Assembly: GCF_024679245.1 (NCBI RefSeq)
Contig: NC_090172.1
Location: forward strand, 8,231,233 to 8,295,232
Direction of reading: 5' to 3'
From: Pseudorasbora parva
Lineage: Eukaryota; Chordata; Actinopteri; Cypriniformes; Gobionidae
DNA length: 64,000 nt
Shown piece by piece: positions 1 to 12,099 of this stretch. The translations under genes were made by a program, and so were the position numbers. Numbering within the stretch: position 1 is the first letter of the stretch; every line of letters starts with the position of its first letter. Below the pieces are notes generated by a model. That model made no database searches. It was not told the DNA's origin and worked only from the letters and a program-made list of their open reading frames with translations.

Positions 1-3000
1 GCAAATGCTTGTTGAAACCACTACGTGTGAAGCTGCTGGGATATGCGAAGCCTTCTCGTCTTGATCTTCCGCTGAAATTTGGAAACTGAATCTGGCCACC
101 TCACTGTCAACACTTTCCGCTGCTTGTTGCGTGTCAATCAATGGTGGGTGCAAGGGCGGCTTTTAGAGGGTCCCGAGGGTGACTGCTTAGAGCACGCTCG
201 GTTTAACACGCCAACGGCCGGGTGGGAGTAAACAGAGAGGGATATAAACTGGGGTATTGACTTCATGATCAATTCTATTGATCAGCGAGCTCCCTCTCCT
301 TTAGCAGGCACACTGAGCCCTCACAAAGTCTCCATCTCGCCCTCTGCTGACTCCAGAGCACAGACAGACTGGAAACCTGCCCAGATCTGCAGCCGAAGCA
401 CCTTCCTCTAGGAGGAGACAAAGAGGAGAATCAACCACCATCTACCAGGGATTCGTCAGAAGTGAGATTCATCTGGCCTACTTGAAACCCACAAATGACA
501 TTTTGAAAATATTAAATAAAATAAGCAAAGCGTCTGAGTCACGGGTGGGAACAAATATAAAAGTTCTGAATTAGTCACTGAAAAACGAACTGATCAACCA
601 AATCAAACTATTGGTCGGTGAAGTGTGAATATGGCCATGAACATATAAAAGCAGGGTTCAAGTCTGGCTTGGGTCACATTGCAATCCCAAGAGTCTGTCT
701 ATCATCCCTAATAAAGGGCCAAATAAATTAAAAAATAATGGAAAAACAGCCCTGGTACGTTTGAGTGTGGCAAACTCCACTCCAACTATGATGTATTCTT
801 AGTCACTGACAGCATTATGTGAAAAGTGGATGGGGTGAAAAAAAGAGCTTAATTGAAGCCTCTTCTGCCAGCTCCGAGTGTATCCAGCAAGTAGAAATCA
901 TCTTCAGCTTTGTGACAGTCGCTGCCACTGATCCAATGGGACAAGCCAGGAGGGGCGGTTTGGGTCATCGTTCTGTCAAATAAGATTCACATATCCACAA
1001 CGCGGGCTGGCACACCAAATGACCTCCCTGTTTACGAGACTGCTGGTGATAACACACATCATCTCATTAGTCACATACAGCCCCTGATCTGCCATGGCAC
1101 CTCCACTTACAAATGGCAGCTAAGCGCTAAATTTACCCTCGTTACGCTCGCGCACCAATCACAAAAGGGCTGCTGTCTTTTGGGCTGAAGATTACAATTT
1201 GCCATAGACGGACACGCCGGTATTATTGCCGGTCTGTCGGGCTTCAGGTGGAAATAGAGATAAATGCATGATGCAAGTAGAAGCTACTCACGTCCAACGT
1301 GCATCTCAACCACCAGCAAGATTCGCAGAAGTGGATGTGACAGGCCTGTCTCATTTACAAACACCACCGAGGGCTGGGTTTCATGCAAAGCAGAGCCCAC
1401 CAGCAGAGATCCCTCAGAGATGAAGTTTACCTTACTAAGGTGAAGAATAGCTCTGGGTTACACTCAGATGCAGCCCAAATCTCAGGTACCTTTGAAAGCG
1501 AGACAGCCCCACCCGTTATCTTACGACAGAGCAGGATCTTCTCGTAATCCTGCCTCCCAGTTGCGAGGAAATTTCTCAAAACAAATCTGCACGGCACCGG
1601 GCTGATAATGTGAACCTAATCAGGAGGAAAAAATATAATCCGCTGGCACCCTTAACTAGTATTTCATATCCTCGTCATCTCTCTTTCAGCTTCCTTTTTC
1701 TCTTTGCCGCTTCCACTTGTGCTAATTCGTATTGGATTTTCATTCGTTCACCTTTCTGCGAGCATCAATTTCAGATGGCATGAAAAAGTAATATTCCAGC
1801 AATAAAGCTTGATTTACACCCTTTGCCTGGCTCCCCCTCTTGCTTTTTATATTTGATCATTTAGTGGGGATCGTATAACTGTATATCAGACGCAAATGAA
1901 ATCAGGTCCTGTGCACATTAAGGCCATGTAGAGTTGCAGCTAACATCCTCTGCGATCCAGCCGCCCGGCTCCCCGGCAAGCCAAGGGCAGAGTCCCATTC
2001 ATTTTCAGGCCCATTTCCTCCTATGATTAGGCGATCAATCAATCCGAGCCTTCAATCTCATCAGGCAGACGGGATTATCTGCCCATCTCCCCCTCCGTTA
2101 CTCGCTCTCTCCCTCTCTTGCACTCTCTCTCACAGAGCGGCACATTAACATCAGATCAAGTATCAGCAAGCGCATGCGGTCTGTAACGTCAAACAGACCA
2201 CAGACAGACATCTCTTCATCTTTCCCTTCTCCTAATACCCCCACAGCTCCCATAGTGCACTGTATGCAAGCACGAACGGAGAGACGTTTGTGGAGACTGA
2301 CAAAGAGGTACGTCTTTAAAGCTCTTGTCAAGGTATTAAGCCATAGGCCTACTTCAGGGAGCATCCTTTCAAAGTAGATGAATTGCTTCTTAGACCATCA
2401 CAACACCACTTGTACGTCTCAAAGACAAAGCCCGACCTGTCTCTGTAAATTGTGGCTATAGGCTCATTTGTCCGTGCGGGTTCCTACGCGTCTACTAAAT
2501 CATCCGACCTGTCCTTTGACGTATCAGAGATTCCATACACTTGCCCGCCCCTGTCTTCCCACAATACACCAGGGAGGACAAACACTATTTATCGGACAAG
2601 TCTATATAAAGCTTTCTCAGTGTCAGAGAGGGTAAGAGAATATGCCCTATAAAAGCCCAGCCACTCAGACCCTGTTTTTACAATGATCCGCACTCACTCT
2701 TGTTTACACAAGCGTAATAGCAAGTAAACTGCTACTTGTAAACAGCAGAATGCCATTTAATGTGACTGGCTGGGTCATGGCGGTTTCTCTTCACAACAGG
2801 ACATATGCCACGGAGGTTTGGGAAGGGCAGACGCAGAGTTCAGAGAAAATGTGCATTTATTCTGTCCACGCTGAACTTGAGATGTACAAAGAAAATGGAT
2901 CACAAATGATCCTATTTATGCCACAGTCCTTTGTGTACAGTGAAACTACAGACAGATCTGGCAAACTTAGTATGAGAAAGATTACAAAAACAGTGGCTCT

Positions 3001-3164
3001 AAAAAGTTCAGCAACAGTTAGAAATGTATAAATGTGTATTTGACAAAATATTACTAAAAGTGGAATCTGCAAACAATTGGAACTGGACAAATATTTGCAA
3101 TGTTTCCGATCTAATCTGACTTCTGACTTGTAATGTTTGCCTAAATCATAATCATACACCGTTT
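1..3164. other. Unique non-coding DNA, no gene recognised
   Basis: The reading frames here are short, overlap on both strands and show no domain I recognise. Composition is mixed, with moderately GC-rich patches. There are no terminal inverted repeats or tandem repeats of note. The general look (long unique stretches, TAAT/ATTA and TGATTGAT-type words) fits intergenic DNA with regulatory elements. A distant or unrecognised exon cannot be excluded. Confidence 0.55.
1690..2095. promoter_or_regulatory. Candidate conserved non-coding element
   Basis: Complex, repeat-free sequence with clustered homeodomain/PBX-like words, including a GATCAATCAATC run near 2032 and GCTAATTCG near 1723, and without a sustained reading frame. 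This texture is typical of vertebrate enhancer-like conserved elements, but I have no alignment, so conservation is an inference. Confidence 0.3.
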
Positions 3165-4738
3165 GTTCATTGGCCAGAGGAGAACTGGCACCCTGACTGA
3201 GCCTGGTTTCTCTCAGGGGGTTTTTCTCCATTCTGTCGCCTGATGGAGTTTTGGTTCCTTGCCACCATTGCTCTTTTGCCTTTGGATTAGGGGTGGGCGA
3301 TATCTCGATATTTAAAATATATCGAGATATTTTTTCAACTCGATATGGATTTGGACATATCGTATATATCGATATATTGTTTATATTTAAATCTGATTCC
3401 GCCACTTTGCTTGTTTGCCTTCCCTGTGCTGTGCTCGCTCCCGCTCGCGTGCCTCCCGCCTCATTGCTTTTGTTCCCCCTCCCCTCGCGTGTCGTCTCAG
3501 TGCACACGGCGGCGTCCGCAACCAGGTGAGGGTCAGTTATGTTGACAAGCGCGCGCGTTGTTCAGGACTCAGTTAAGAGACCATGTTTTCCTTCTAACAC
3601 AACTGCTTGCTGAAATTTATAAAGAAATATTAATGTTCATCATAGTTCAAATCGCACGTTTCACCCACAGTTGAGACGCGGTCACAATCATGCCAGTTTA
3701 TGATTTGTGTCTAACTGATCGCATGGTTTTCGGTTAAAATGTCAAAATGATCGCATATCATTTGAAAACATTTTAAAAGTATTGCAATATCATTACTATG
3801 ATTATTTTGTCAGCTTTATCACGGGATTATGATGAACAGGTCTATTCATGTTTTAACCAAGAGGGAAAAACGCGACATCCCGGGTGTCCTGAGACACGAG
3901 GTGCTCTTCTGTAAGTTGTGCTGTATCATATTATCATATAGCCTACCTTCTGACATTCATATTTCGTTCTGTAACTGGAAAAGAAGTGAAATTCAGCTCA
4001 TGTGTAGCCTACATGATCCGCATGATGAGTTTGAATTGGGTCAAACTCATGACAAACATCACTGTTTGAATTTTGATAAAAATTCAACAGGAAATTGTGT
4101 TATGACAAAATCAGTTTATTTAGATCTCAGTCATGCCCCCATCTTTCTGCAAAATGCTTACTGTTTTACTGTTAAGTGTAAAAAAGGGAGTCTTTGATTC
4201 ATCTTTTGAAAGCATGAAATAAATGAAAAGAAGGCAATATTATTTATTTTCTTTTACAGTTAAATTATTATTATTTATGTAATCAGGGAGTTTTTTTTTT
4301 TTTAAATGTCGCAAAAGCACTTTGTTCCTACATGAACTGACTACCTCTTTGCACTTCAATAAAAAAAGAAAAGAATTTGTGGTATTTGGCATATTTGTTT
4401 TTGCTGTAGTTTTTAGGGGGTTATTTTTCCTGTAAAGATATCGAGATATATATCGTATATCGAGATATAGCAAAATATATCGAGATATATTTTTTGCTCC
4501 ATATCGCCCAGCCCTACTTTGGATTTTGGCTTGCTTAGTTGAGGATACAAAATATTGAACTATATCACTGATATGCCCACACTGACACTATATGAAAACT
4601 GAATGGAGCTGGATGACATCACTGTTTTCCCCAGAGCAATCAAATTCTGTTGCATAATTTTCCTGTTAAGTGTGAAGCTGCTTTGAAAGTCTGCATTGTA
4701 AAAACCATTATATAAATAAATGTGACTTGACTTGACAT
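3165..4738 (+). mobile_element. Non-LTR retroelement 3' part, split by a hAT insertion
   Basis: The two halves, 3165-3287 and 4525-4738, read as one unit once the intervening hAT element is removed. The left half carries the 'gagaactggcaccctgactg' type sequence and the right half ends in a TATAAATAAATGTGACTTGACTTGAC tail (about 4708-4735). This tail with a short repeated pentamer is one I associate with abundant cyprinid SINE/LINE 3' ends. There is no coding potential. The exact family is not certain. Confidence 0.6.
3288..4516. mobile_element. Non-autonomous hAT transposon with perfect 8-bp target duplication
   Basis: The left end reads TAGGGGTGGGCGATAT and the right end is its reverse complement with one change (TAGGGCTGGGCGATAT). 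The flanks are identical 8-mers, CTTTGGAT at 3280-3287 and at 4517-4524, which is the hallmark of hAT integration. The termini are rich in ATATCGAGATAT palindromes. At 1229 bp with no transposase it is a deletion derivative. A 122-codon frame inside it (3829-4197, +) shows no recognisable domain and is probably chance. It sits inside a retroelement, so it is younger than that copy. Confidence 0.92.
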
Positions 4739-5659
4739 ATGAAAGATTTTCTCAAGTTTACATAAGGCTAGGTGTCCTAGCAGAGCAACTATGGATGTGA
4801 CTCATTAACAATGAACAGCTCTAATATTTGAAAACCAAAATTAATGAATTCCTAATTTTAAACATTACTGTTCCTCATAGTTTAAAACAAATGCATTTTC
4901 ATACATAAAAAATAAAATAAATAAAAAATTGGTACAATATCTATTTGTAATAAGAAGAATAAATTGTGAGCGCTAGCATTCCATTCATGTCTACTCCTGA
5001 AGTACCAAAAAAAATTATAAATCAAGCCTGATCTGCCACCGATTTGATTTCGCCCCGCAACTCAATCTGGAACCCTGTACATTAATTTCTACTGCTTCTC
5101 TTACACTTTTTTGCGGGAACCAATCACAGACTGGCTTATCCACCTGGTGTGCTAAATGGGATTAACATGAAGACGAATGGAGAAGGGATGGGTCGGTGCC
5201 AGTTAATCACGCCTCTTGTGGTCTGATTGGTTGAAGGACTTTTCAATTGCTTACAGAGTCATTTGAATTATGTGCCTCTTCTGCAGTAGAAAATACAGAA
5301 CAGACTCCCCAGACCAATGTTCAATCTTAAATTTAGTTTGGTCTGGTGATAGCCCGACAACGTTTCTCCATTATTTAGTAATTGCATTCAAATGGTATTT
5401 TACACAGTACGTTTTTGACAGAAGCAAATACTGAGAGCACAGGAAATGGAAAAAAAAAAAATTGGGGTGAAAATATCTCAATTAGTCATAGTCATTTAGG
5501 CAACTAATCATCTAGTTGATGTTGAAAAACTAAAATACACAATTTTTCGCAACCATGTTGCAGTAATAGCATTCATTTGATTATCATGGGATCATTTATA
5601 CAAAATAAATATCCTTATGTATATTATAATAGTTGAAATTTATAATCACAACTACAATA
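4739..5659. other. AT-rich non-coding DNA
   Basis: No gene or clear element boundary seen. A block at about 5040-5365 has a more repeat-like composition (including TCTGGTGATAG at about 5341) and may be an old unclassified transposon piece. Confidence 0.4.
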
Positions 5660-5968
5660 GGGTCATTCAATGTCAAAGAAAATGTTAAAAAAAAAAATGT
5701 AAGATATCTTTAGTAGTTTTCAAACACTGAAATCTACCAGTTTACTCATGGAGCCGCATTAAGATTAAGACATATCTCTGAGACTGAATTGAGGGCCTTT
5801 CAAATGAAGAAACCAAAGGAAAAGTTTGTTAAGAATCAGAATCTGAAAAGGTATTAAGATATCTTGAATACTTCTTGAGTTACAGGCTTGCAATGCTTGA
5901 TTAAATTTTTTTTTTAAAAAATTCCGGTGAAGTTTCCGAAATTTGGTTGATTTGACACAGAATGACCC
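5660..5968. mobile_element. Short inverted-repeat element (MITE)
   Basis: The left end begins GGGTCATTCAATGTCAAA. The right end is the reverse complement of GGGTCATTCTGTGTCAAA. Both flanks carry AATA, a possible 4-bp target duplication. It is 309 bp and non-coding. Superfamily not assigned. Confidence 0.65.
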
Positions 5969-6219
5969 AATATCGAGAGAAATACTCGACAATTAGGATG
6001 TCAAAATCCTGCACCTTTGCAATCATGCAAACATTGTCATTGAAAATATTCTCTGACACTTCCAAGAATTCAGCTAAAATCTACATTCTTAGAATAAAGT
6101 CTTGCTCAAACCTCCAGCGCTCAAGCATAAAGATGACATTTATTATTTCTTGAAGCTGGAAGACACTTTTGGGCCCTTTACTCTCTGAAATTTTCATCAT
6201 CTTTCATCAAAGCTAGGTG

Positions 6220-6545
6220 CGCATTATCCTCTCCCACAATTCTCAGCACCAGCCCTGAACCTGTGACATGACACCACCCGCTTTCATCAGTCATCAGCGG
6301 CCAGAATCATCTAAAAAAAAAAAAAAACAGCTCCTCTTTAAATGCCGAGGAGGAACCCAATGAATTAGTAATACATTTACATGCGCTGAGAGCAAGTGCA
6401 GGTAAAGAAATGACTCTTCGTGTCGTGGCAAGTACTCTTTTCCTCTCTGACTGGCTTGCGCCTGTGAAAAAGGGCATCTGAAAGATATTTAATGCGAGGC
6501 CACTTAATGGAAAAGTAAGAAAATATAACCCAAAAAGCTTTTTGA
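6220..6545. promoter_or_regulatory. Candidate conserved non-coding element
   Basis: Complex unique sequence with AATGAATTAGTAATACATTTACAT-type homeodomain words (6358-6382) and no frame. The call is by texture only; no alignment was available. Confidence 0.25.
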
Positions 6546-7665
6546 TGTAAAGAAACTAATTCTGTTAAAGATGACGATCAAACTGTCAGACTTTCATTAT
6601 GGTACAATACCACAATACCTTTTAGAAGTCATGCACTGAGGTAATAAAGTTTCAAAGTACCTCAAAATTTAAGATTTCCTGCGGTTCATATCAGACTCAG
6701 TCTTAAGACATGAACATCACAAGCCATTTTACACTGTGACATTAAAAGTTATTTAGCCAATATAAACAATGTAAAGATTTGAATAGCCCTATTTAGCCAA
6801 CAAAAGGGACCATGTTGGTAAACCATATAGAGATGTGGCCTGGTGAATAGTACGACCAATTATCGCTTGCCATCTTTAACGATATGCGTGTTGTCATCGA
6901 GAAGGCGGAACTAGCAACTGACTTCCGGAAATAAGAGCGTAAAGAAACAATGGTTGTACTGGTCATGAGTATGAGGTAACGCAGCTCTGTTTATCATATT
7001 AGATACATTTAAGTGTGTTTAAAATTATGGTATGACGTTACTTTGTGCGTTCACTCGGCACTGCTGTGACTTGTTCACTCGTTGAGGGTAACGCAGATAA
7101 GACACAATTGACAGGCGACTTCCTCAGACGCTATGCTGAAACGTCACGGTCTTAAGTTAAAATAGCAATTCTCACAATTTATAAATAGTTGGAAACATTT
7201 GGGATATTGTAAGAACTCAACTGAACAAAATATATAACACTGGCCTGGTGGTTTTTGGATATCTTACTGCAAAAATACTACATAGTTAGGGATGGGCGAT
7301 ATGGCCCAAAACAATTATCACAATATAATTTTCCATATCAGTCGATATTGATAAATATCACGATAAATGTAAAATCTTTATTTCTTTACAGTTTATAGGC
7401 ATATTTTTGCTCCTAAATGAAAGATGTAGAAAACAGAGTTAACTTTGGTTTTAAACTATCCTTTATTGTCAAAACATGACAAACACTTCCCAAACAGGTG
7501 AACAATTTATTAAAACTAAGGTAGATTTATTTATTAAAATCTTTATTGTGGTCAGCATTTTTGTACTCTACACTGTATATCAATAATATCATTACTTAAT
7601 CGTGTAAGTAGTAAAACACTAAATATGCAAACGGGCAAAAAAAAAAAAAAATGGTCCCCTGTGCA

Positions 7666-7676
<11 letters not shown>

Positions 7677-7701
<25 letters not shown>

Positions 7702-7728
7702 ACGCGCGCGCGCGCTACACACACACCT
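7677..7728. repeat. (CA)n/(CG)n microsatellite
   Basis: CA dinucleotide run, then CGCGCG, then CA again, inside hAT-A. A short minus-strand frame across it is an artefact of the repeat. Confidence 0.95.
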
Positions 7729-8068
7729 CACCAACAGTGGGCTGGCCGCGAGAGAAGGGAGAGAGCAAAGTTCAGTATTTGTGAATCTCCAGTAAGGGCT
7801 GTCTAGTCTATTTTATTTATTTTAAACACCAGATGACATTTTTTCTCTTTTGATACAGGCGATGCTGAGTCATTAATACATCACCAAAGACAAACAATTA
7901 TGATAGCGATCGTGTACAAATCCGATGTTTTAGTGATTATAGTTTGGTAGCTTGTTGTAAGGTACCCACCGCAACTAACAAGGTAATAAGCCTGTGTGAA
8001 TGAAGTTAATGTCGATTTACCGCTGTGTTGGGCTCAATGTTATATGGAAGAACTCAGAAGAAGCACGA

Positions 8069-8264
8069 TCATTTAATAATTAAATCCCACGTGGTGAACG
8101 TGAACCTATGACAAGCAGTCCATGTAGCCTTCGCCGCTATTTTATGTCGGATGGGATCGCCAAAATATCTCCAAACCACTGAAGTTGAGCGAACTAACTT
8201 GTCAACGCTATCTGTGTCCTCCGAGCTGGTCTTCAACCTCGAAGTTTTCTTCACTATCACTCAT
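8069..8264 (-). pseudogene. hAT transposase N-terminus, BED-finger-type remnant
   Basis: The minus strand has an ATG at 8264-8262 followed by an acidic start (MSDSEENFEVED) that hits a stop about 19 codons in. The neighbouring frame carries VDKLVRSTSVVWRYFGDP, which resembles the opening of BED zinc-finger domains in fish hAT transposases (S-x-V-W-x-x-F). The two frames imply a frameshift between them. The zinc-ligand cysteines and the catalytic domain are absent. In hAT elements the BED finger binds the transposon ends. The fragment is non-functional; family assignment is by motif recognition. Confidence 0.6.
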
Positions 8265-8783
8265 TTTTCTCACTTCACTTCACTCTGATCCTCCAAGCCT
8301 GTCTGCAACTGACTGTAAATAGCAGTGCGTGCAGCACCCAAAAGCCCGGTCTGCAATGTGCATGCACAGAATTACGCATAACGCGTAAGCATTATATCGA
8401 GAATTCATCAAACGGTTGTAGGGATGCACCGAAATGAAATTCTTGGCCGAAGCCGAAGCCGAATAATAATGAAATGCTTGGCCAAAGGCCGAATACCGAA
8501 CACGGTGTTTCGCATTTTTTCCATGTATTTGGCTATTTTTTTTACCATTACAATAATGAAATAGTAAAAATTTGCTTTTTACTATTTTGTGTTGCTTTTC
8601 AGAGAAATAAATCAAATAAAAATACAATTTCAAAATATTTATTTAACAACATTCTAGCAGATATTATACAAACTAAGCACAACGTAACTTAAAATAAATA
8701 ATTAGTAAAATAAAAAATATATTTTTATTTGGCCATCTTTGAAGCCCCCCTTCTTGAATAGCCTATGTTAGGCCTATAACTGC

Positions 8784-8900
8784 TAGGGGTGTAAGAAAAT
8801 ATCGATAGACGTGAATATCGCGATATTATGTTTGCCGATACTGTATCGATTCTCAAAAACGCTGTACCGATATTTATATATTTACATCCAAAATTTGTGG
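8784..8900. mobile_element. hAT-like terminus, single end
   Basis: Begins TAGGGGTGTAAGAAAATATCG and continues into ATCGCGATATT palindromes, a common fish hAT terminus type. I could not find the matching right end, so this is a partial element. Confidence 0.5.
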
Positions 8901-9434
8901 CTTTGTGTTCGGTTTAAACCACAGACTGTATAACACCCAACCGCTAGATGGCAGTGCTATCTCAGAACGTATAACGGACGCGGAGCCGGAGAAGCGCAGA
9001 GTAAAAGTGCGTGCATCACTAGTTTACATTAGCAAATCCAGCTCTCAAGACGATAGAATTATTCCGCTCCTGCAGTATACAGAGCTGAAGTGTGGACTCA
9101 TGTTGGCTTCATCTAAAAAGAAGCCACTAAGGAAATCGACAAGAATCATTTTGTTTGCAAAATAGGCCAAGTTATAATCTAATACTCGGGAAACACATTG
9201 AAACAGAGAGCTCGCTTACCATCCTGATGTCACCCGCGCTGCTGAGAAGCATTTCGATAGAATGTACTGCACGCTTTCCTCTCAGTAACAAAATAAACAC
9301 ATGCCAAAACTGACAGCGGTGGCAGGAGAACGAAAGATAATTGCGATGTGGATATGGATGCACCAGCTCTGCAGTTCAGTAACGTTACTTGAAATAGCAC
9401 TTTATACAATAGACTGCTTTATAGAAAACAGCTT

Positions 9435-9864
9435 TAGGGTCCGATCACACAGAACACGTTTTTCAGGTTCGAAAACGCGAGGCGCACTGCACTCCCTTTT
9501 TTGGTCGCCGTTTTCTCATTCAAAAATGAGCAGTGCGCTTTAATGTTTCTAGGCAACCCCCGAATCACCTGTACTGTCAGTCAAATCAATGTAACGGTCA
9601 ACACAACGGAACGTCCGCCGCTTCATTCATTCGATTGGACAACAGAAAATAAGCGCGATGATGTTGCACGCTTTTCCACTCAGAGTTGACTTTTTTTCAA
9701 CTTCATGCGCTCGCAGCGCTCCTTCAAAAACGCGAGGTGCAGCAATCGGTTTAAACGCGAGGCGCCCAGGGCGCGTAAGCAGCGCGCATAACGCTCTCTG
9801 CCAAACGAAATCCATTTAAAAAAGGCCTCTCGCTGCAAAAACGCGTTCTGTGTGATCGGGGCTA
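9435..9864. mobile_element. Inverted-terminal-repeat element, CGATCACACAGAAC family
   Basis: The left end reads TAGGGTCCGATCACACAGAA and the right end is the reverse complement of TAGCCCCGATCACACAGAA, followed on both sides by CGTTTT and GCGAGG-type words. It is about 430 bp, CpG-rich and non-coding. No clear target duplication, so hAT or PIF/Harbinger is undecided. A related fragment lies at 39708-39900. Confidence 0.75.
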
Positions 9865-10104
9865 CTGTGTTAAATATAAAACAAACAGTCATTCAGTCAT
9901 GGAATGGACTGCACTTTCTGTTGTTAAATAGCCACTGCTATACTGTGAACCTTTAAAACATTTACACAAAGAATCCTGCTGTAACTTTACATTTCCCTCA
10001 ACTTAGATTGCACATTGCATATGATTAGTGATACAAATTATACTGTATTAATTAAATAAAATACTTTGTCTCGTGTTTTAGGCTTATGGTTGTGTTCTTT
10101 ATTC

Positions 10105-10195
10105 TAGAGCTGCAACTAACGATTATTTTTTCTGTCGACTAATCTAACGATTATTTTTTCGATTAGTCGACTAATCAAACGATTTATTTTTTTAC
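10105..10195. mobile_element. hAT-like terminus, single end
   Basis: TAGAGCTGCAACTAACGATT followed by several ATTAGTCGACTAATC palindromic blocks. This resembles the TAGGGCTGCAACTAACGATT fish hAT terminus. No partner end was found. Confidence 0.55.
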
Positions 10196-10244
10196 CCTTT
10201 GAATTTTTTCAAAATTCTGTGGCACCCCCTCGCATAAGTTAAGC

Positions 10245-10345
10245 TAGAGGTGTAACAGTACAGACTGCTCACAGTTCGCTTTGTATCACGGTTTTAGGTT
10301 CACGTTTCAGTACAGTTTGGTATTTGCTATGTTCAGGGGAAAAAG
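10245..10345. mobile_element. hAT-like terminus, single end
   Basis: TAGAGGTGTAACAGTACAGA resembles the TAGGGGTGTAACGGTACA type of hAT end. No matching right end was identified. Confidence 0.45.
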
Positions 10346-11239
10346 GACTACTGTCAAATGAAAATAAAGAAAATAAGAACAGATAACTTAAATAGAAGCA
10401 GCAGCACAAATAAATAATATTGAGCAAAGAAGAGAACAAAATAAACAATGCTTTTCAGGTAGGTCTAACATTAGTTTTTAGGTAGAGAAATGGAATGAAG
10501 TAATCAAAAGTAAAATAACCACACATTTAACTGTTTAAAATCAAAAAAATAATCCTTATTAAACTTACAAAAGCTATTCAGTCAGGAGCAGTGAGTGATG
10601 TCTTTATCTTTTGTTTGACATTAAACAGAAAGCAGTGAAGGCTACTGCCCCTTTAAGACCCACGGATAGTCGTCGTATTTTCTGTATAAAGTTCACTTAA
10701 GGCATAGAGTAGGCTATGACAGTTTGACATACTTTTTGTGAGTTTGTCCGTTTAAGCACAGGATTTGAAAGATAACTCATTATTTGCGCGCTTTGGGACG
10801 AGTGCAGAGACAGATCTTCTCATTCGAGTCTCCTTGCTACACGGGGGTGATGACTGTGAAAATGACTGCTCATATTCGGACGTACAGCAGCACTCGCATG
10901 CGTTTTATAAAGTTTACAAAGAGAGACCGTTTTGCCCACGTTTTTCTTTTATTATCGCTCTTGTTGTAGTGTATACCTGAGGAGTCAGCGCGTGTATCCA
11001 TCGACAGAAACATACATACAGCATTATTTCCAAGTTACAACCCATATTAAAGATGCGTCATCAGATGCGAGATGAACCGAAGTGTAAGTGCGTCCCCGCA
11101 ACTTTTGCTCGGGATCCCGGTTGGGAAACACTGGTCTGTATTGATTGACACCGCGCTGGTTTGTTTAGAATTATATGAGCGCCGTGACCGCGTGATGAAG
11201 GCGTGTCGCAACTCTGTTATTCAACTGCTCTGGTTTTAA

Positions 11240-11791
11240 AGGGATCCCCTGGTGTTGAGACTTGTATGGCTTAATATAGCATAAATGATGTCTCTTACTG
11301 AATTATGTAGTAGAAAACCCATGAAAGATCTACGTTATTTAAAAAATCGATTTTATATTTGGACCATGGGCGGCGCCATTTTGTTTGCGTTCTAGGTTGA
11401 TGACGTAGAATGGTTGAACTCCTCAATCAGCTGGCGTTACCCGTAGCTATTTTTACCACAACGCAACTCGAAAATTGTTTCAGAGTTAAACAAAACCAAT
11501 GAATTGCTTTGTAATTGTACTTAAAACACACTCAAACATACATGTGCACACAAACTCACCTACACAAGTCACAAACAGATCGGCGGCCGGGCACACACAC
11601 CTGACAGACTGCGTTGTCTCAATCGAGATGTTGGGCTGCTCAGTCTCCACGACAGGGGCTGAATCCGAAATCGACCCCCTATACCCTGAAATAGGGCATT
11701 ATTTGAAGGGACGGCCATTTGTAGTGTTGTCCGACATCATAGTGGACATGTTCGAGTGCAGTCATTCAGTCTCACGTTGCACCGCAGTGTA
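11240..11791. mobile_element. TTAA foldback element, partial copy
   Basis: Preceded by TTAA at 11236-11239 and starting AGGGATCCCCTGGTGTTGAG. It is very similar to 45557-45945 and to the reverse complement of 46320-46841, so it is a truncated member of that family with one arm and part of the loop. A 14-bp ACAGCCCTAATAC-type tandem duplication follows at about 11788-11815. Confidence 0.8.
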
Positions 11792-11937
11792 CAGCCCTAA
11801 TACACAGCCCTAATAACTGCCTGCTGAAAGAATGTAACTCTGTATGTCTACAACAACAAATGTGCATTGAATAGTGCAAAAAATGTGGATGAACCCACAA
11901 CAAATAAATAACTGTCCTAGACATAAGCCTACTTAGC

Positions 11938-12099
11938 CTACTTCTTCAGGAAAAGTGGCAGGTTCTTCTTTATGAAAAGTAGCTTCTCTGCTTTCTCACA
12001 TAAAAGTCGGTTCCTCTTCTCATTGATGACATGAGATGCAGCACTAAACAGTGCTTCCACACTGCTGACATGTTTGCTGCATAAAGCGCGCTTCTCACT
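11938..12099 (-). pseudogene. hAT transposase C-terminal (hATC dimerisation) remnant
   Basis: The minus strand is open from 12099 to a TAG at 11940-11938, about 53 codons. It contains SVEALFSAASHVINEKRNRL, matching the S-x-x-x-x-x-F-S-x-A-x-x-V-x-x-x-K-R-x-R-L signature of the hAT dimerisation domain, and ends in a basic LPLFLKK tail. The BED finger and the DDE catalytic core are missing. Because the fragment lies only about 150 bp from the right terminus of hAT-B, an internal deletion brought the 3' end of the gene next to that terminus. No function is expected. Confidence 0.75.

Noticed and set aside
2857..3507. 216-codon open frame on the minus strand
   Set aside because: It crosses the boundary between unique DNA, a retroelement and the hAT terminus at 3288; no recognisable domain.
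3829..4197. 122-codon plus-strand frame inside the 1.2 kb hAT
   Set aside because: No transposase motif and atypical composition; probably chance.
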